From assembly GCA_001801425.1 (NCBI GenBank), contig MGXR01000001.1, forward strand, positions 38,264 through 102,263: a stretch of DNA of 64,000 nt. The letters are read 5' to 3'. This document shows positions 46,158 to 54,748 of this stretch, one piece after another. Origin of the DNA: Gammaproteobacteria bacterium RIFCSPHIGHO2_02_FULL_42_43 (GTDB lineage: Bacteria > Pseudomonadota > Gammaproteobacteria > Coxiellales > Coxiellaceae). Below the pieces are notes generated by a model. The model saw only the letters and a list, made by a program, of their open reading frames with translations. It was not told the DNA's origin and searched no databases. Each line of letters opens with the position of its first letter. The stretch's first letter is position 1. A program made the position numbers and the translations under genes.

Positions 46158-46607
46158 CTATCTACAAGGTGAGTTGTTACCAATCCATGACAGCAACAAT
46201 GCATCTTCCCCATCCGAATAATATTTTTTTCTTTCACCCACTTTCTGAAATCCACATGCTTGATATAATTGAATCGCTTCCGTGTTGGATGCGCGCACTT
46301 CCAAATCAATTCGATCGCGACGCATTTTTTCAGCCATCCAAATCACATATCGCAATAAACGCCCGCCAAAACCTTGCTGTTGATATTGTTTGTCAATGGC
46401 AATTTGCATAATTTCCCACGCGTCAATATTATTTCGTACAATCACAAACCCCGCGACGACTTTATCCAACGTAACAACCCATTGAAAATAATCATCCGTG
46501 AAACAATCGTGCAACACCGTGCCCGGCCAATCACACGGCGCTGTCTCCAAAATAATTTTCATCCGATCCAAATCTGCAAAAACAGCGAAGCGAATTTCTA
46601 TTTGCAT
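46158..46607 (-). CDS. rimI: Ribosomal protein S18-alanine N-acetyltransferase-type GNAT
   Basis: 149 residues. GNAT fold with the acetyl-CoA loop in IAIDKQYQQQGFGGRLLRYVI and the RimI-type end LEVRASNTEAIQLYQACGFQKVGERKKYY. RimI acetylates the N-terminus of ribosomal protein S18. Confidence 0.88.
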   Translation of the reverse strand: MQIEIRFAVFADLDRMKIILETAPCDWPGTVLHDCFTDDYFQWVVTLDKVVAGFVIVRNNIDAWEIMQIAIDKQYQQQGFGGRLLRYVIWMAEKMRRDRIDLEVRASNTEAIQLYQACGFQKVGERKKYYSDGEDALLLSWIGNNSPCR

Positions 46608-46613
46608 AATATC

Positions 46614-47744
46614 CTAGAGTGAATGGGTTGATGAGGGAAATCTAGCAACGCGCTCACTTGGCGCTCTTGGAATTTCCAGTGGTATCTCTATGGTAGTAAT
46701 GGGTTCTGCAGTCGATGCTCGTGGTGAATCTGAACGCTCGCTAAATAATTGCCCCGCTCGCCCCGGTAATCGCGATGCTTTGGCGCTGCCCAAATAGCCT
46801 GCAAATCCCGCCAATACCGCTGCAAAAATTAACGCATCAGTATTCGCATTTTCTGCTTGCGCATCCAACACACCCAAACGAATTGCGCCAGCAACACTGC
46901 TAAATACAAAAGTAAAAAGCAATTGCAATGGTTTTCCTGAGAAATGCGATTCCAATGCGCGTCGATATCCAGCACTCGCTTTTCCAGAAATACAATCATA
47001 AGCAAATGCAATCAACGAAAATCCAATTCCGCAAACGCCATAAAATAAATCCGTAATTGCATCCGCGCGCAATACAGAAAATTTAGTGATACTAAGTGAT
47101 GCACCAACCAATTCTGTAGTTTTTGAAGCTAACTGACTGTTGCGCATTGCCACCAGTTGCTCGATCAAAAATCGAAACGATTCTTTTTTCATTTTGCGAA
47201 TAGGGGTTGAGGTGCTTGACAATACCTCGATAGGTTCAGGTGCTGTTATTTCTGGTGTTTCATTCGCATTCGATTTTTTCTCCCTGTCAAAGCCAGTCAA
47301 ATATCCTGCGAGTACCAAAAATTTATTAACCGCTGCAATCCGATCACTGTTTTGCGCGGGATCACCCGACGATAACATTCGACGCAATAAAATACCGGAC
47401 GTTAAAATAATCATGAACGCAATAAAAAGCGGTAAATTTTTACCAGAAAAATGCTCTTCAAATATTTTTAATTTTCCAGCTCTTGCCGCTCGCGGCGAGC
47501 ATAAATGCCAAAAGCAAGACAGTATCAATATGCTGAAACCAAATCCGCCACAAAAAATAAATAACCACGCATTATATTGTGTAACGTTCTGTTGATAATC
47601 ATTACCCTGATCTGATTTTTGCGACAGTGAAATCAAGCCACTGTTGAGAATTCCAAAACAAAAACTGATGATCTGTTCAAGCAATGTGTCAACCGCTCTT
47701 GGCCCGGCAACTTCTCGCATCACTATAACCCTTGGTCTATCCAT
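46614..47744 (-). CDS. Multi-membrane orphan protein with an internal duplication
   Basis: 376 residues from the ATG at 47744, with AGGGAG seven bases upstream. Two similar halves: in each, a pair of membrane segments is followed by a loop (FEEHFSGKNLPLFIAF / LESHFSGKPLQLLFTF) and another pair ending LAGYLTG / FAGYLGS. About eight membrane segments in all. The central linker and the C-terminal tail (with EPITTIEIPLEIPRA) are polar. No known transporter motif. Similar in style to the membrane orphan at 50.5 kb. The start lies close to the palindromic element in the emrA leader. Confidence 0.65.
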   Translation of the reverse strand: MDRPRVIVMREVAGPRAVDTLLEQIISFCFGILNSGLISLSQKSDQGNDYQQNVTQYNAWLFIFCGGFGFSILILSCFWHLCSPRAARAGKLKIFEEHFSGKNLPLFIAFMIILTSGILLRRMLSSGDPAQNSDRIAAVNKFLVLAGYLTGFDREKKSNANETPEITAPEPIEVLSSTSTPIRKMKKESFRFLIEQLVAMRNSQLASKTTELVGASLSITKFSVLRADAITDLFYGVCGIGFSLIAFAYDCISGKASAGYRRALESHFSGKPLQLLFTFVFSSVAGAIRLGVLDAQAENANTDALIFAAVLAGFAGYLGSAKASRLPGRAGQLFSERSDSPRASTAEPITTIEIPLEIPRAPSERVARFPSSTHSL

Positions 47745-47790
47745 ATAAAGCTCCCTCAACATTATGATAAAATAGAGCGACTTTGACTAG

Positions 47791-47983
47791 GGTGTCGTTC
47801 TGGTAGTACCCGCTCTGAAGGTTGATTAACTTAAATTTTCAGATTTGAGGTGAGATTGAATGATAATTTGGCGAGAAAAGCGGAGTTGACACGCCAGTCA
47901 ATGAGCATTTTCGAGGAAAATTATCATTCAATATCACCCAAAGATGAAAATTCTTTTGAAAGCGGGAAGAGTTGGTGTCGTTC
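47791..47983. mobile_element. Palindromic element A inserted at the emrA start, with 10-bp target duplication
   Basis: GGTGTCGTTC occurs at 47791-47800 and again at 47974-47983, directly before the emrA ATG. The 173 bp between them form a long imperfect palindrome (arms around 47833-47880 and 47905-47954, including GATTGAATGATAATTT paired with AAATTATCATTCAATATC). The middle, read on the minus strand, is TCATTGACTGGCGTGTCAAC, a core shared with elements at 52.8 and 53.8 kb. The left copy is preceded by TAG, so the pre-insertion emrA leader would have read AGGGTGTCGTTC-ATG; now GGAAGAG from the element precedes the start. Confidence 0.75.
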
Positions 47984-48979
47984 ATGCTAAAAAAACAGAT
48001 CCTAACCTATAGCATTTTAAGTATCGTGATTCTCACGCTGGTCATCGGCGGTTACGCTTACTATTTGCATGACAAACGTTACCCCGGCACGAATGACGCC
48101 TATGTTCAAGCGCATGTCGTCGATATTGCCCCCCAAGTAACGGGGGAGGTGTCGCAGGTATTTGCGCATAACCACGCGCTCGTTAAAAAGGGCCAACCAT
48201 TATTTTCCATTGACCCTAAGCCATTTGAAATCGCTTTAGTCAAAGCAAAAGCCAATTTGGATAACACACAACAGCAAGTTATTGCAGCAGAAAATGCAGT
48301 GACGGTTGCTAAAGCGCAAGTGCAAGAACGAAAAGCAGAGCTGCTCAATACTGAAAAAAATTATGATCGTATTGCCCCGCTCGTTTTGAAAAATTTTTAT
48401 TCTAAAGCAGCGGGCGACAATGTTATTCAAGAGCTAGCAGTGGCCAAGCAAGCCGTTGCAGCCGCTGAAGCGCAATTAGCGCAGGCACAAGCGACACTTG
48501 GAAAAACCGGAGATCAAAATGCGCGTATTCAAGCCGCAACAGCCGCTATTGCCGAAGCGCAATTAAATTTGCAATACACCAACATCAATGCACCCGCCGA
48601 TGGCGAAATCGCACAATTGACACTGCGCCCCGGGCAAATGGTTACCGCCTATCAATCACTTTTTTCGTTGGTTGAGAATAAAGAATGGTGGGTCATGGCC
48701 AACATGAAGGAAACCAAATTATCTCGCATTCGCGTTGGGCAGTCCGCGGTGATTTATGTCGATATGTACCCCACTCATCCGTTTAACGGCGTTGTCAAAA
48801 GCATAGGCCCTGGCAGTGGTGCGAGTTTTGCATTATTGCCCGCAGAAAATGCAACAGGCAATTGGGTGAAGGTGACTCAACGTTTTCCCGTGCGCATTCA
48901 AATCATCAACCCTTCGTCACAATTTCCGTTGCGCATTGGCGCAAGCTGCACTGTCACGATAGACACACAATCCCAATGA
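47984..48979 (+). CDS. emrA: EmrA-type multidrug efflux membrane fusion protein
   Basis: 331 residues from the ATG at 47984. One N-terminal membrane segment (about 6-26), then GTNDAYVQAHVVDIAPQVTGEV, the lipoyl strand with VKKGQPLFSIDPKPFEIAL, a coiled coil (about 75-180) and NINAPADGEIAQLTLRPGQMV. Works with EmrB and an outer-membrane channel. The TGA overlaps the emrB ATG (ATGA). Confidence 0.92.
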   Translation: MLKKQILTYSILSIVILTLVIGGYAYYLHDKRYPGTNDAYVQAHVVDIAPQVTGEVSQVFAHNHALVKKGQPLFSIDPKPFEIALVKAKANLDNTQQQVIAAENAVTVAKAQVQERKAELLNTEKNYDRIAPLVLKNFYSKAAGDNVIQELAVAKQAVAAAEAQLAQAQATLGKTGDQNARIQAATAAIAEAQLNLQYTNINAPADGEIAQLTLRPGQMVTAYQSLFSLVENKEWWVMANMKETKLSRIRVGQSAVIYVDMYPTHPFNGVVKSIGPGSGASFALLPAENATGNWVKVTQRFPVRIQIINPSSQFPLRIGASCTVTIDTQSQ

Positions 48980-50499
48980 CCAACGCCTATCTCTCGCAAT
49001 CCAACTACAAAAAAATATTAATCATCGTAACTATCATGTTGGTCGCAATTTTAGAAGTGCTCGACTCAACGATTGTGAATGTGGCATTACCCAACATGAT
49101 GCCATCGCTCAGCGCCAATCAAAATCAAATCACTTGGGTTTTAACGTCGTACGTTGTTGCTGCTGCCATGATGTTACCACTCACAGGATTTCTAAGCGAT
49201 TTTTTTGGCACAAAAAATTTATTATTGATCGATATCGTCGGATTTATGATGAGTTCATTTTTATGCGGCACAGCAGATCAACTCAACGCGATGGTTTTTT
49301 ATCGCTTATTGCAAGGCGGATTTGGTGCGGCCTTAATTCCTTTATCGCAATCCATTTTGCGAGAAAGTTTTCCGCTGGAAGAACAAGGTAAAGCGATGTC
49401 AATTTGGGGGCTTGGTATCATGGCAGCACCCGTTTTTGGCCCGACACTCGGCGGATACATTTTGGCACACGCTTCCTGGCGCTGGATTTTTTATTTGAAT
49501 GCGCCCATTTGTTTTTTGGGATTAATCATGACCATCATCGTGATCCCAGAATCAAAAAAAATTGCCAGAAAAATAGATTACCTTGGCGTGTTGTTGATGT
49601 TTTTAGGAATCGGTTGCTTGCAAATATTTTTAGATCAAGGCAATTCCAACAATTGGTTTCAATCGAATTTTATTTTATTGCTTTCCGTAATCAGCGCTTT
49701 TTCTATTATTGTATTTCTCATTCGATCTGCTCAACATCCATCACCTGTGATCACTCTCTCTATTTTCAAAGACCGCAATTTCACTTTGTGCACAGTATTG
49801 TTGGCATTATTTTGCGGCTGTTTATTTGGATTTGTCACACTTGAGCCCATCATGTTAGAAAATTTATTTCATTACACACCCATGCTTGCCGGAAAAACGA
49901 TGATTTCTATCGGGATTTCCAGTGCAATTGCGATGTGTATGGCATCGCCATTGATGTCGCGTGTTCCGATTAAATTCATTTTAATCGCGAGCTTATTATT
50001 TAGTGCGGCGGGAATATATTATTTTTCTGATTTGAATTTGGAAGCTTCGCAATGGAATTTTATTGTAGGAGATAGTTTTTTTGGTTTTGGCATGGGATTA
50101 TTTATGGTACCACTGACCACCTACTCACTCGCCACCATCTCTGCCGATAAAATCACAGAAGCCGCAGGATTATTTTCTTACGGCAGAATGCTTGGTACTT
50201 CTGTTGGCGTATCGCTCTTGAGCACACTCGTTGCGCGCGAAACACAAGCCAATTGGTTGCAGTTGGGTGAACACATCAATCCGTTTAATAATAATTTGCG
50301 ACTCTGGTTGTCACATCAACAATTGACGATACACAATCCGCAAGCGCTCGCAGAATTAAAAATGCAGCTCGCAATGCATGCCAGCATGATTGCATTTATT
50401 GATGCGTATCAACTGATTTTTATTTTAATGATTTTATTTATTCCGCTCGTGATGCTATTAAAGCATGTAAAATTAAATACTAATATTATCACTCACTAA
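48976..50499 (+). CDS. emrB: EmrB-type multidrug transporter (MFS, DHA2 family)
   Basis: 507 residues from the ATG at 48976, overlapping the emrA stop; the longer frame from 48862 is only emrA's shadow. Fourteen membrane segments. DHA2 motifs: LDSTIVNVALPNM in segment 1, GFLSDFFGTKNLLL (motif A) and LQGGFGAALIPLSQS, then GLGIMAAPVFGPTLGGYI (motif C). Exports hydrophobic compounds by proton antiport. Confidence 0.94.
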   Translation: MTNAYLSQSNYKKILIIVTIMLVAILEVLDSTIVNVALPNMMPSLSANQNQITWVLTSYVVAAAMMLPLTGFLSDFFGTKNLLLIDIVGFMMSSFLCGTADQLNAMVFYRLLQGGFGAALIPLSQSILRESFPLEEQGKAMSIWGLGIMAAPVFGPTLGGYILAHASWRWIFYLNAPICFLGLIMTIIVIPESKKIARKIDYLGVLLMFLGIGCLQIFLDQGNSNNWFQSNFILLLSVISAFSIIVFLIRSAQHPSPVITLSIFKDRNFTLCTVLLALFCGCLFGFVTLEPIMLENLFHYTPMLAGKTMISIGISSAIAMCMASPLMSRVPIKFILIASLLFSAAGIYYFSDLNLEASQWNFIVGDSFFGFGMGLFMVPLTTYSLATISADKITEAAGLFSYGRMLGTSVGVSLLSTLVARETQANWLQLGEHINPFNNNLRLWLSHQQLTIHNPQALAELKMQLAMHASMIAFIDAYQLIFILMILFIPLVMLLKHVKLNTNIITH

Positions 50500-50517
50500 T
50501 CAACACATACGATATTT

Positions 50518-51570
50518 TTAAACAGCATCATTATTCAAACTATAACCAACGGTAGATACTGTTTGGTCGCGACGATCCATAATCACTTTTGCCGCATTAC
50601 TGCCACCCGCAACTAAACTTACCGCAATCAGTGATCCATACACATCGCGCAAACTCAGGGGACCTGTCAATGCATTAAACCCCGGGGACAGCGACAAAAT
50701 ATTGGGTACCGATAACATCAAACCAAATACACCAACCAATTCACGCAACGTATCCATCACCAACTGCGCGCGCCATAAATTTTTCTGTGTTGTTGTGGAT
50801 TCGGAATCTAGCCGCGCTGAAATAAAATTTTTGGCTTGTTCTATTTTGCTTAGATTTGCATGACCAGGCAATGATTTTGCAGTAAGCCCAAGTAACAGCA
50901 TATCTGTCGCAAACAAAGCGGCCATGGCGATACTCAACGCAGCCACTTCAGCGGGCGGAATATTGTCTTGTTTTGCCACCACCAATTGCGTTAAAAACAA
51001 ACCGAAAATTGCACCTATCCACGCACCTGCTTTCCCACACGTTTCATGAAAAGCCATCGGCCAAACAGTGTCTTTAATCTTGTTTCGAAGAAGGGCAACC
51101 TCAATCGTTAACAGTGTAATGAGTGCACTCGCCAATGCGTAAGCGATTTGCGAATGAGAATTCTTTTGAGTTAACTCTTTAAAGCGAGGATCAAATCGCG
51201 CAATATTCAATGCGCCAACTACAGCGCCGGGTGCTGAAAGTGTCGATAACGCATTTTCCCAAGTGATACCGATACGATTCAATCGATTGGGGCCTGCTGG
51301 TATTTGTGAATTTTCATCTCGAGGCAATTGATCATACATGCTTGGTGCTTTCCCGTATGATTTTAATGCGGGAATAGCAACGGTAGAAATAACAGCAAAA
51401 ACCGCAAATGCATTTGCAACCCAATCCCAAAACTCGTGCTCATCTAATTTCCCTTGATCAAGCGACCAAACAAAATTCACAACAGGGAAAAAGATACCGG
51501 CGCTGTAACCCAGCGGAATCAAAGTGTTAGAAATTGCTTTTATTCTGTTTCTCATATAAAAACCCATCAT
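50518..51570 (-). CDS. Multi-membrane orphan protein
   Basis: 350 residues (345 if the Met at 51555 is used). Around eight hydrophobic segments in pairs, separated by polar loops (SYGKAPSMYDQLPRDENSQI and a charged stretch ARLDSESTTTQKN). No transporter, enzyme or signal motif was recognised. Gene is alone, convergent with emrB and divergent from the repeat-rich leader of the HIT gene. Orphan polytopic proteins like this occur among Legionellales effectors, but nothing here proves secretion. Confidence 0.6.
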   Translation of the reverse strand: MMGFYMRNRIKAISNTLIPLGYSAGIFFPVVNFVWSLDQGKLDEHEFWDWVANAFAVFAVISTVAIPALKSYGKAPSMYDQLPRDENSQIPAGPNRLNRIGITWENALSTLSAPGAVVGALNIARFDPRFKELTQKNSHSQIAYALASALITLLTIEVALLRNKIKDTVWPMAFHETCGKAGAWIGAIFGLFLTQLVVAKQDNIPPAEVAALSIAMAALFATDMLLLGLTAKSLPGHANLSKIEQAKNFISARLDSESTTTQKNLWRAQLVMDTLRELVGVFGLMLSVPNILSLSPGFNALTGPLSLRDVYGSLIAVSLVAGGSNAAKVIMDRRDQTVSTVGYSLNNDAV

Positions 51571-51848
51571 TATTTTGTGCTATCTACTTTACCTGAAAAA
51601 GATTAAATTAATATGAAATGTTTCGCTCGCTACCGCTCGCGTCTAGGTCCAATACGCTGGGGTACGGAAATATTTCGCTCGTTACCGCTCGCGTCTAGGT
51701 CCAATACGCTGGGGTACGGAAATATTTCGCTCGTTACCGCTCGCGTCTAGGTCCAATATGTTTATTTTTGGGCATAGCCACGAGCGGTGTCAGACATCTT
51801 TGGACCTAGACACGAGCGGTAGCGAGTGAATAAAACAAGGAACTTTTT
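51571..51848. repeat. 52-bp tandem repeats within a palindromic repeat, upstream of the HIT gene
   Basis: The unit starting TTTCGCTCG and ending GGTACGGAAATA is repeated with a period of 52 bp at 51621, 51673 and 51725 (third copy partial). The first unit begins with the arm TTTCGCTCGCTACCGCTCG, and its inverted partner TTTGGACCTAGACACGAGCG... AGTGAAT lies at 51799-51831, so the tandem array sits in the loop of a larger palindrome. No ORF is present in the gap. Confidence 0.85.
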
Positions 51849-52190
51849 ATGGACTGCCTATTCTGCAACATCGTCGCCGGCAAAATGAATACCTCTTTTA
51901 TCTACGAAGATGACCAAGTCGTCGCATTTAACGATATTGCGCCCAAAGCGCCGCAACATGTGCTCATTATTCCGCGCAAACACATTGCCACGATCAACGA
52001 CATCACAGAAACAGATAACCTCCTGCTTGCCCATCTCATTCAAACCGCCAAAACACTCGCCAAAAAATTAGCGATCGACGAAAGCGGTTATCGTTTGTTA
52101 TTCAATTGCAATCCAAATGGCGGGCAGATGGTGTATCACTTGCACCTGCATTTGCTGGGCGGACGTAAACTCAACTGGCCACCAGGATAG
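51849..52190 (+). CDS. HIT family nucleotide hydrolase (HinT-like)
   Basis: 113 residues. Cys-containing start (CLFCNIVAGK), then FNDIAPKAPQHVLIIPRKHI and the histidine triad HLHLHL (His97, His99, His101), with the HinT-like GGQMVYH preceding it. HinT proteins hydrolyse phosphoramidates of nucleotides. Confidence 0.94.
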   Translation: MDCLFCNIVAGKMNTSFIYEDDQVVAFNDIAPKAPQHVLIIPRKHIATINDITETDNLLLAHLIQTAKTLAKKLAIDESGYRLLFNCNPNGGQMVYHLHLHLLGGRKLNWPPG

Positions 52191-52193
52191 TTT

Positions 52194-52763
52194 ATGGATA
52201 GTTTTTTGCAATCACTCGTCGACGCTTTACAGCAAACGCAATCGCATTTAGTTTTAACGCTCGGTTTTATCGGCATTTTATACGCCATTCAAATTCTGAA
52301 TGTCCTGGTTGGTTATCGGCTGAATGTATTGGGCATTTGGCCGCGCCATTTTTTTGGATTGATTGGTATCCCTTTCTCGCCTTTATTGCACGGTAATTTT
52401 CAACATTTAATATTAAACACGCTGCCCCTTTTTGTTTTTTCAAATTTTATTTTATTGCAAGGGCAAATGATCCTGATCCATGTAACCGTAATCATCGTCG
52501 TTTTGTCCGGCGCACTCATTTGGTTGTTTGGGCGATCAGCGATTCACATTGGCGCAAGTGCTTTGATCATGGGTTATTTGGGATTTATTTCAATTGGCGT
52601 TTATCATCAACCAACCGCGCTCTCGATTATTGTCGCGCTCGTCTGCGTATTTTATTTTGGTAGCTTATTTATAAATTTACTGCCCAGTCACGACAAATAT
52701 GTTTCTTGGGAAGGTCATGTGTTTGGATTTATATCGGGGATTGCAGCAGCGTGGCTGATATAG
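52194..52763 (+). CDS. Rhomboid family intramembrane serine protease
   Basis: 189 residues, six membrane segments. The catalytic Ser is in HIGAS (Ser122) and the His in WEGHVFGFISG (His175), each inside a membrane segment; Asn75 in QHLILNTLPL is the expected oxyanion-side residue. The serine motif is GASA rather than the usual GASG. Starts 3 bp after the HIT stop. Its stop codon lies within palindromic element B. Confidence 0.85.
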   Translation: MDSFLQSLVDALQQTQSHLVLTLGFIGILYAIQILNVLVGYRLNVLGIWPRHFFGLIGIPFSPLLHGNFQHLILNTLPLFVFSNFILLQGQMILIHVTVIIVVLSGALIWLFGRSAIHIGASALIMGYLGFISIGVYHQPTALSIIVALVCVFYFGSLFINLLPSHDKYVSWEGHVFGFISGIAAAWLI

Positions 52764-52883
52764 CGCCACCCACTTAGCTTTATACTTTGTTGCAAGCTCG
52801 TTCGCCGAAGTCATGTACTCACTTGTACACTCCTTCGGCTCGCTCGCTTGCGCCGCGTCTAAAGCTAACTGGGTGACGCTATA
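52759..52883. repeat. Palindromic element B at the convergent ends of the rhomboid and dusA genes
   Basis: Full-length imperfect palindrome: outer arms TATAGCGCCACCCACTTAGC / GCTAACTGGGTGACGCTATA, inner arm GCCGAAG / CTTCGGC, and core TCATGTACTCACTTGTACAC. It provides the stop of the rhomboid gene and the last codons of dusA. Shares the core pattern with elements A and C but not the arms. May also serve as a bidirectional terminator. Confidence 0.75.
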
Positions 52884-53800
52884 ACAGTGTGATTATTCAT
52901 TTCGCGCCGCCACGCTTTCGCACCCAGCTCCCCTTGATACAACCCCGTCAAATGTCGCATCAAATAACGCACAGAAACACCGCGTTTCGCTTCGCGCGAC
53001 ACATACTTCAAATACTGCGTCACAATTTCCTCGCGTGATAAAACTGCTTGTTTTGAGCCATAAAATTTCTGATCAACGGCCGACAACCAATACGGATTGC
53101 TGCACACCACTCTGCCCACCATCGCACCATCAACGCGATGCAACTCTGTTGCCACCTGCGCATGTGTTTTAATTCCACCGTTCATAATAATTTCTAACCT
53201 GGGAAATAATTGTTTGATGCGATACACGCGATCATATTGCAGCGGCGGAATTTCGCGATTTTCTTTGGGGCTTAATCCTTTGAGCCACGCTTTTCGCGCG
53301 TGCAAAATAATTGTCTTGCATCCCGCTTCAGAAATCTTTCCCACAAAATCTTGTAAAAAATAATCGCTGTCGCAGTCATCGACACCTAAGCGTGTTTTCA
53401 CGGTAACCGGTATTGAAACCGATTCGCGCATGCGTAATACAATGTCCGCAACAAGATCTGGCGTTTTCATCAATGCCGCACCAAAACAGCCGCTTTGCAC
53501 GCGCTCACTCGGACAGCCCACATTCAAATTAATTTCATCATAACCAAATTGCGCTGCAATTTTTGCAGCTTGCGATAATAAACCAGGATCTGATCCACCC
53601 AGTTGCACGGCCACGGGATGCGCGGATTCTGAGAACGATAACAAATGCAATTGATCGCCGCGCACTATCGCCTGCGCGGTAATCATTTCAGTGTACAATA
53701 CCGCGTGTTTGGACATAATGCGCAGTAAATGCAAAAAATGCCGATCGGTATAGCCCATCATGGGGGCAACACAAATGATGTGCAAACTGCTCTCTCCCAT
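52865..53800 (-). CDS. dusA: tRNA-dihydrouridine synthase A
   Basis: 311 residues from the ATG at 53800; the longer frame from 53854 only adds residues encoded by palindromic element C. FMN-barrel enzyme with ICVAPMMGYTDRHFLHLLR, the VAVQLGGSDP strand, INLNVGCPSERVQSGCFGAALM (active Cys in CP-x9-C) and MVGRVVCSNPYWLS. The DusA subfamily is indicated by GCFGAALM and the YTEM motif. The extreme C-terminus (IASPS) is encoded by element B, so the native tail may have differed. Confidence 0.93.
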   Translation of the reverse strand: MGESSLHIICVAPMMGYTDRHFLHLLRIMSKHAVLYTEMITAQAIVRGDQLHLLSFSESAHPVAVQLGGSDPGLLSQAAKIAAQFGYDEINLNVGCPSERVQSGCFGAALMKTPDLVADIVLRMRESVSIPVTVKTRLGVDDCDSDYFLQDFVGKISEAGCKTIILHARKAWLKGLSPKENREIPPLQYDRVYRIKQLFPRLEIIMNGGIKTHAQVATELHRVDGAMVGRVVCSNPYWLSAVDQKFYGSKQAVLSREEIVTQYLKYVSREAKRGVSVRYLMRHLTGLYQGELGAKAWRREMNNHTVIASPS

Positions 53801-53802
53801 AA

Positions 53803-53921
53803 AAACGTCCAATTTTGGACGCTTTTTTACGAAAAATCTCTTCGAAATGCTCACATACTAACGTGTATGCGCTACTTTCTCATCAATTTTTCGTAAAAAA
53901 TCGCCTCAAAATTGAACGTTT
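53803..53921. repeat. Palindromic element C between dusA and the ABC permease
   Basis: Arms AAACGTCCAATTTTGGACGC...ACGAAAAAT and ATTTTTCGTAAAAAATCGCC...GAACGTTT, with core TCACATACTAACGTGTATGC. It starts two bases before the dusA ATG, so dusA's upstream sequence is the element itself. No clear target duplication is visible. Confidence 0.7.
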
Positions 53922-53974
53922 CAGTAATTCAGACAGGGAACATTTGATCTGGCATACGAGATTTTGCGAGATTT

Positions 53975-54748
53975 TTAATTCCGTACGCGAGAACTTTTTT
54001 GAATGAGGTGTAGCGTATAAAAAAATGCAACGATGGTGAAAGCAAGCAAAATCAATAATGCCACAGTAATATTCGTGCTTACGATGCCAAGCATACTGTA
54101 ACGAAAAATATCGATGACATACAAAATGGGATTTAAATAGGCCAGCGTTTGCCAAACACCGGAAAGCATGTTCACGGAAAAAAAGACGCCGCCTAAATAC
54201 GTGAGCGGTGTAATGACAAAAGACGGAATCCAAGAAACATCATCGAACGTTCGCGCAAAAATACCATTCAGTAACCCAACCGTTGCGAAAAAAAATGAAG
54301 TAACGATAACGGTTAACACCAACAATCCTGCGTGCATCAACGCCAAATGCGTAAATGACAAAGCAATCACGGTCACTAAAATCGCGACAATACTCGCACG
54401 AAAAATTGCGCTCGTAATAAACGCCAATATAATACAAACATTCGACATCGGTGAAATTAAAATTTCTTCGATGCTGCGCTGAAATTTCATCGAAAAAAAT
54501 GCAGAAGATGTGTGAATATAACTGTTCGTGATGATAGACATCATGATCAGCCCTGGCGCGATATATTGCATGTAGGTAAAACCATTTTCCACTTGCAGCT
54601 TCGAATCAATAATGCGCCCAAAAATTAAAAAATAAAGCGTCATCGTCATCACAGGCGGCAACAATGTCTGTGGCCATATGCGAAACGTGCGCATCAACTC
54701 TTTACGAATAAATGTTTGATAGGCAATTAAATTTTCTCTAAGTCTCAT
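53975..54748 (-). CDS. ABC-2 type transporter permease (YadH-like)
   Basis: 257 residues with six membrane segments. Typical ABC-2 layout: RKELMRTFRIWPQTLLPPVMT at the start, FTYMQYIAPGLIMM, then the conserved SIEEILISPMSN and LTYLGGVFFSVNML. Pairs with the ATPase (4-bp overlap) to form a YadG/YadH-type exporter. Confidence 0.92.
   Translation of the reverse strand: MRLRENLIAYQTFIRKELMRTFRIWPQTLLPPVMTMTLYFLIFGRIIDSKLQVENGFTYMQYIAPGLIMMSIITNSYIHTSSAFFSMKFQRSIEEILISPMSNVCIILAFITSAIFRASIVAILVTVIALSFTHLALMHAGLLVLTVIVTSFFFATVGLLNGIFARTFDDVSWIPSFVITPLTYLGGVFFSVNMLSGVWQTLAYLNPILYVIDIFRYSMLGIVSTNITVALLILLAFTIVAFFYTLHLIQKSSRVRN

Noticed and set aside
51621..51776. Tandem 52-bp repeats as CRISPR
   Set aside because: The entire unit is repeated, there are no variable spacers, and no cas gene is near.
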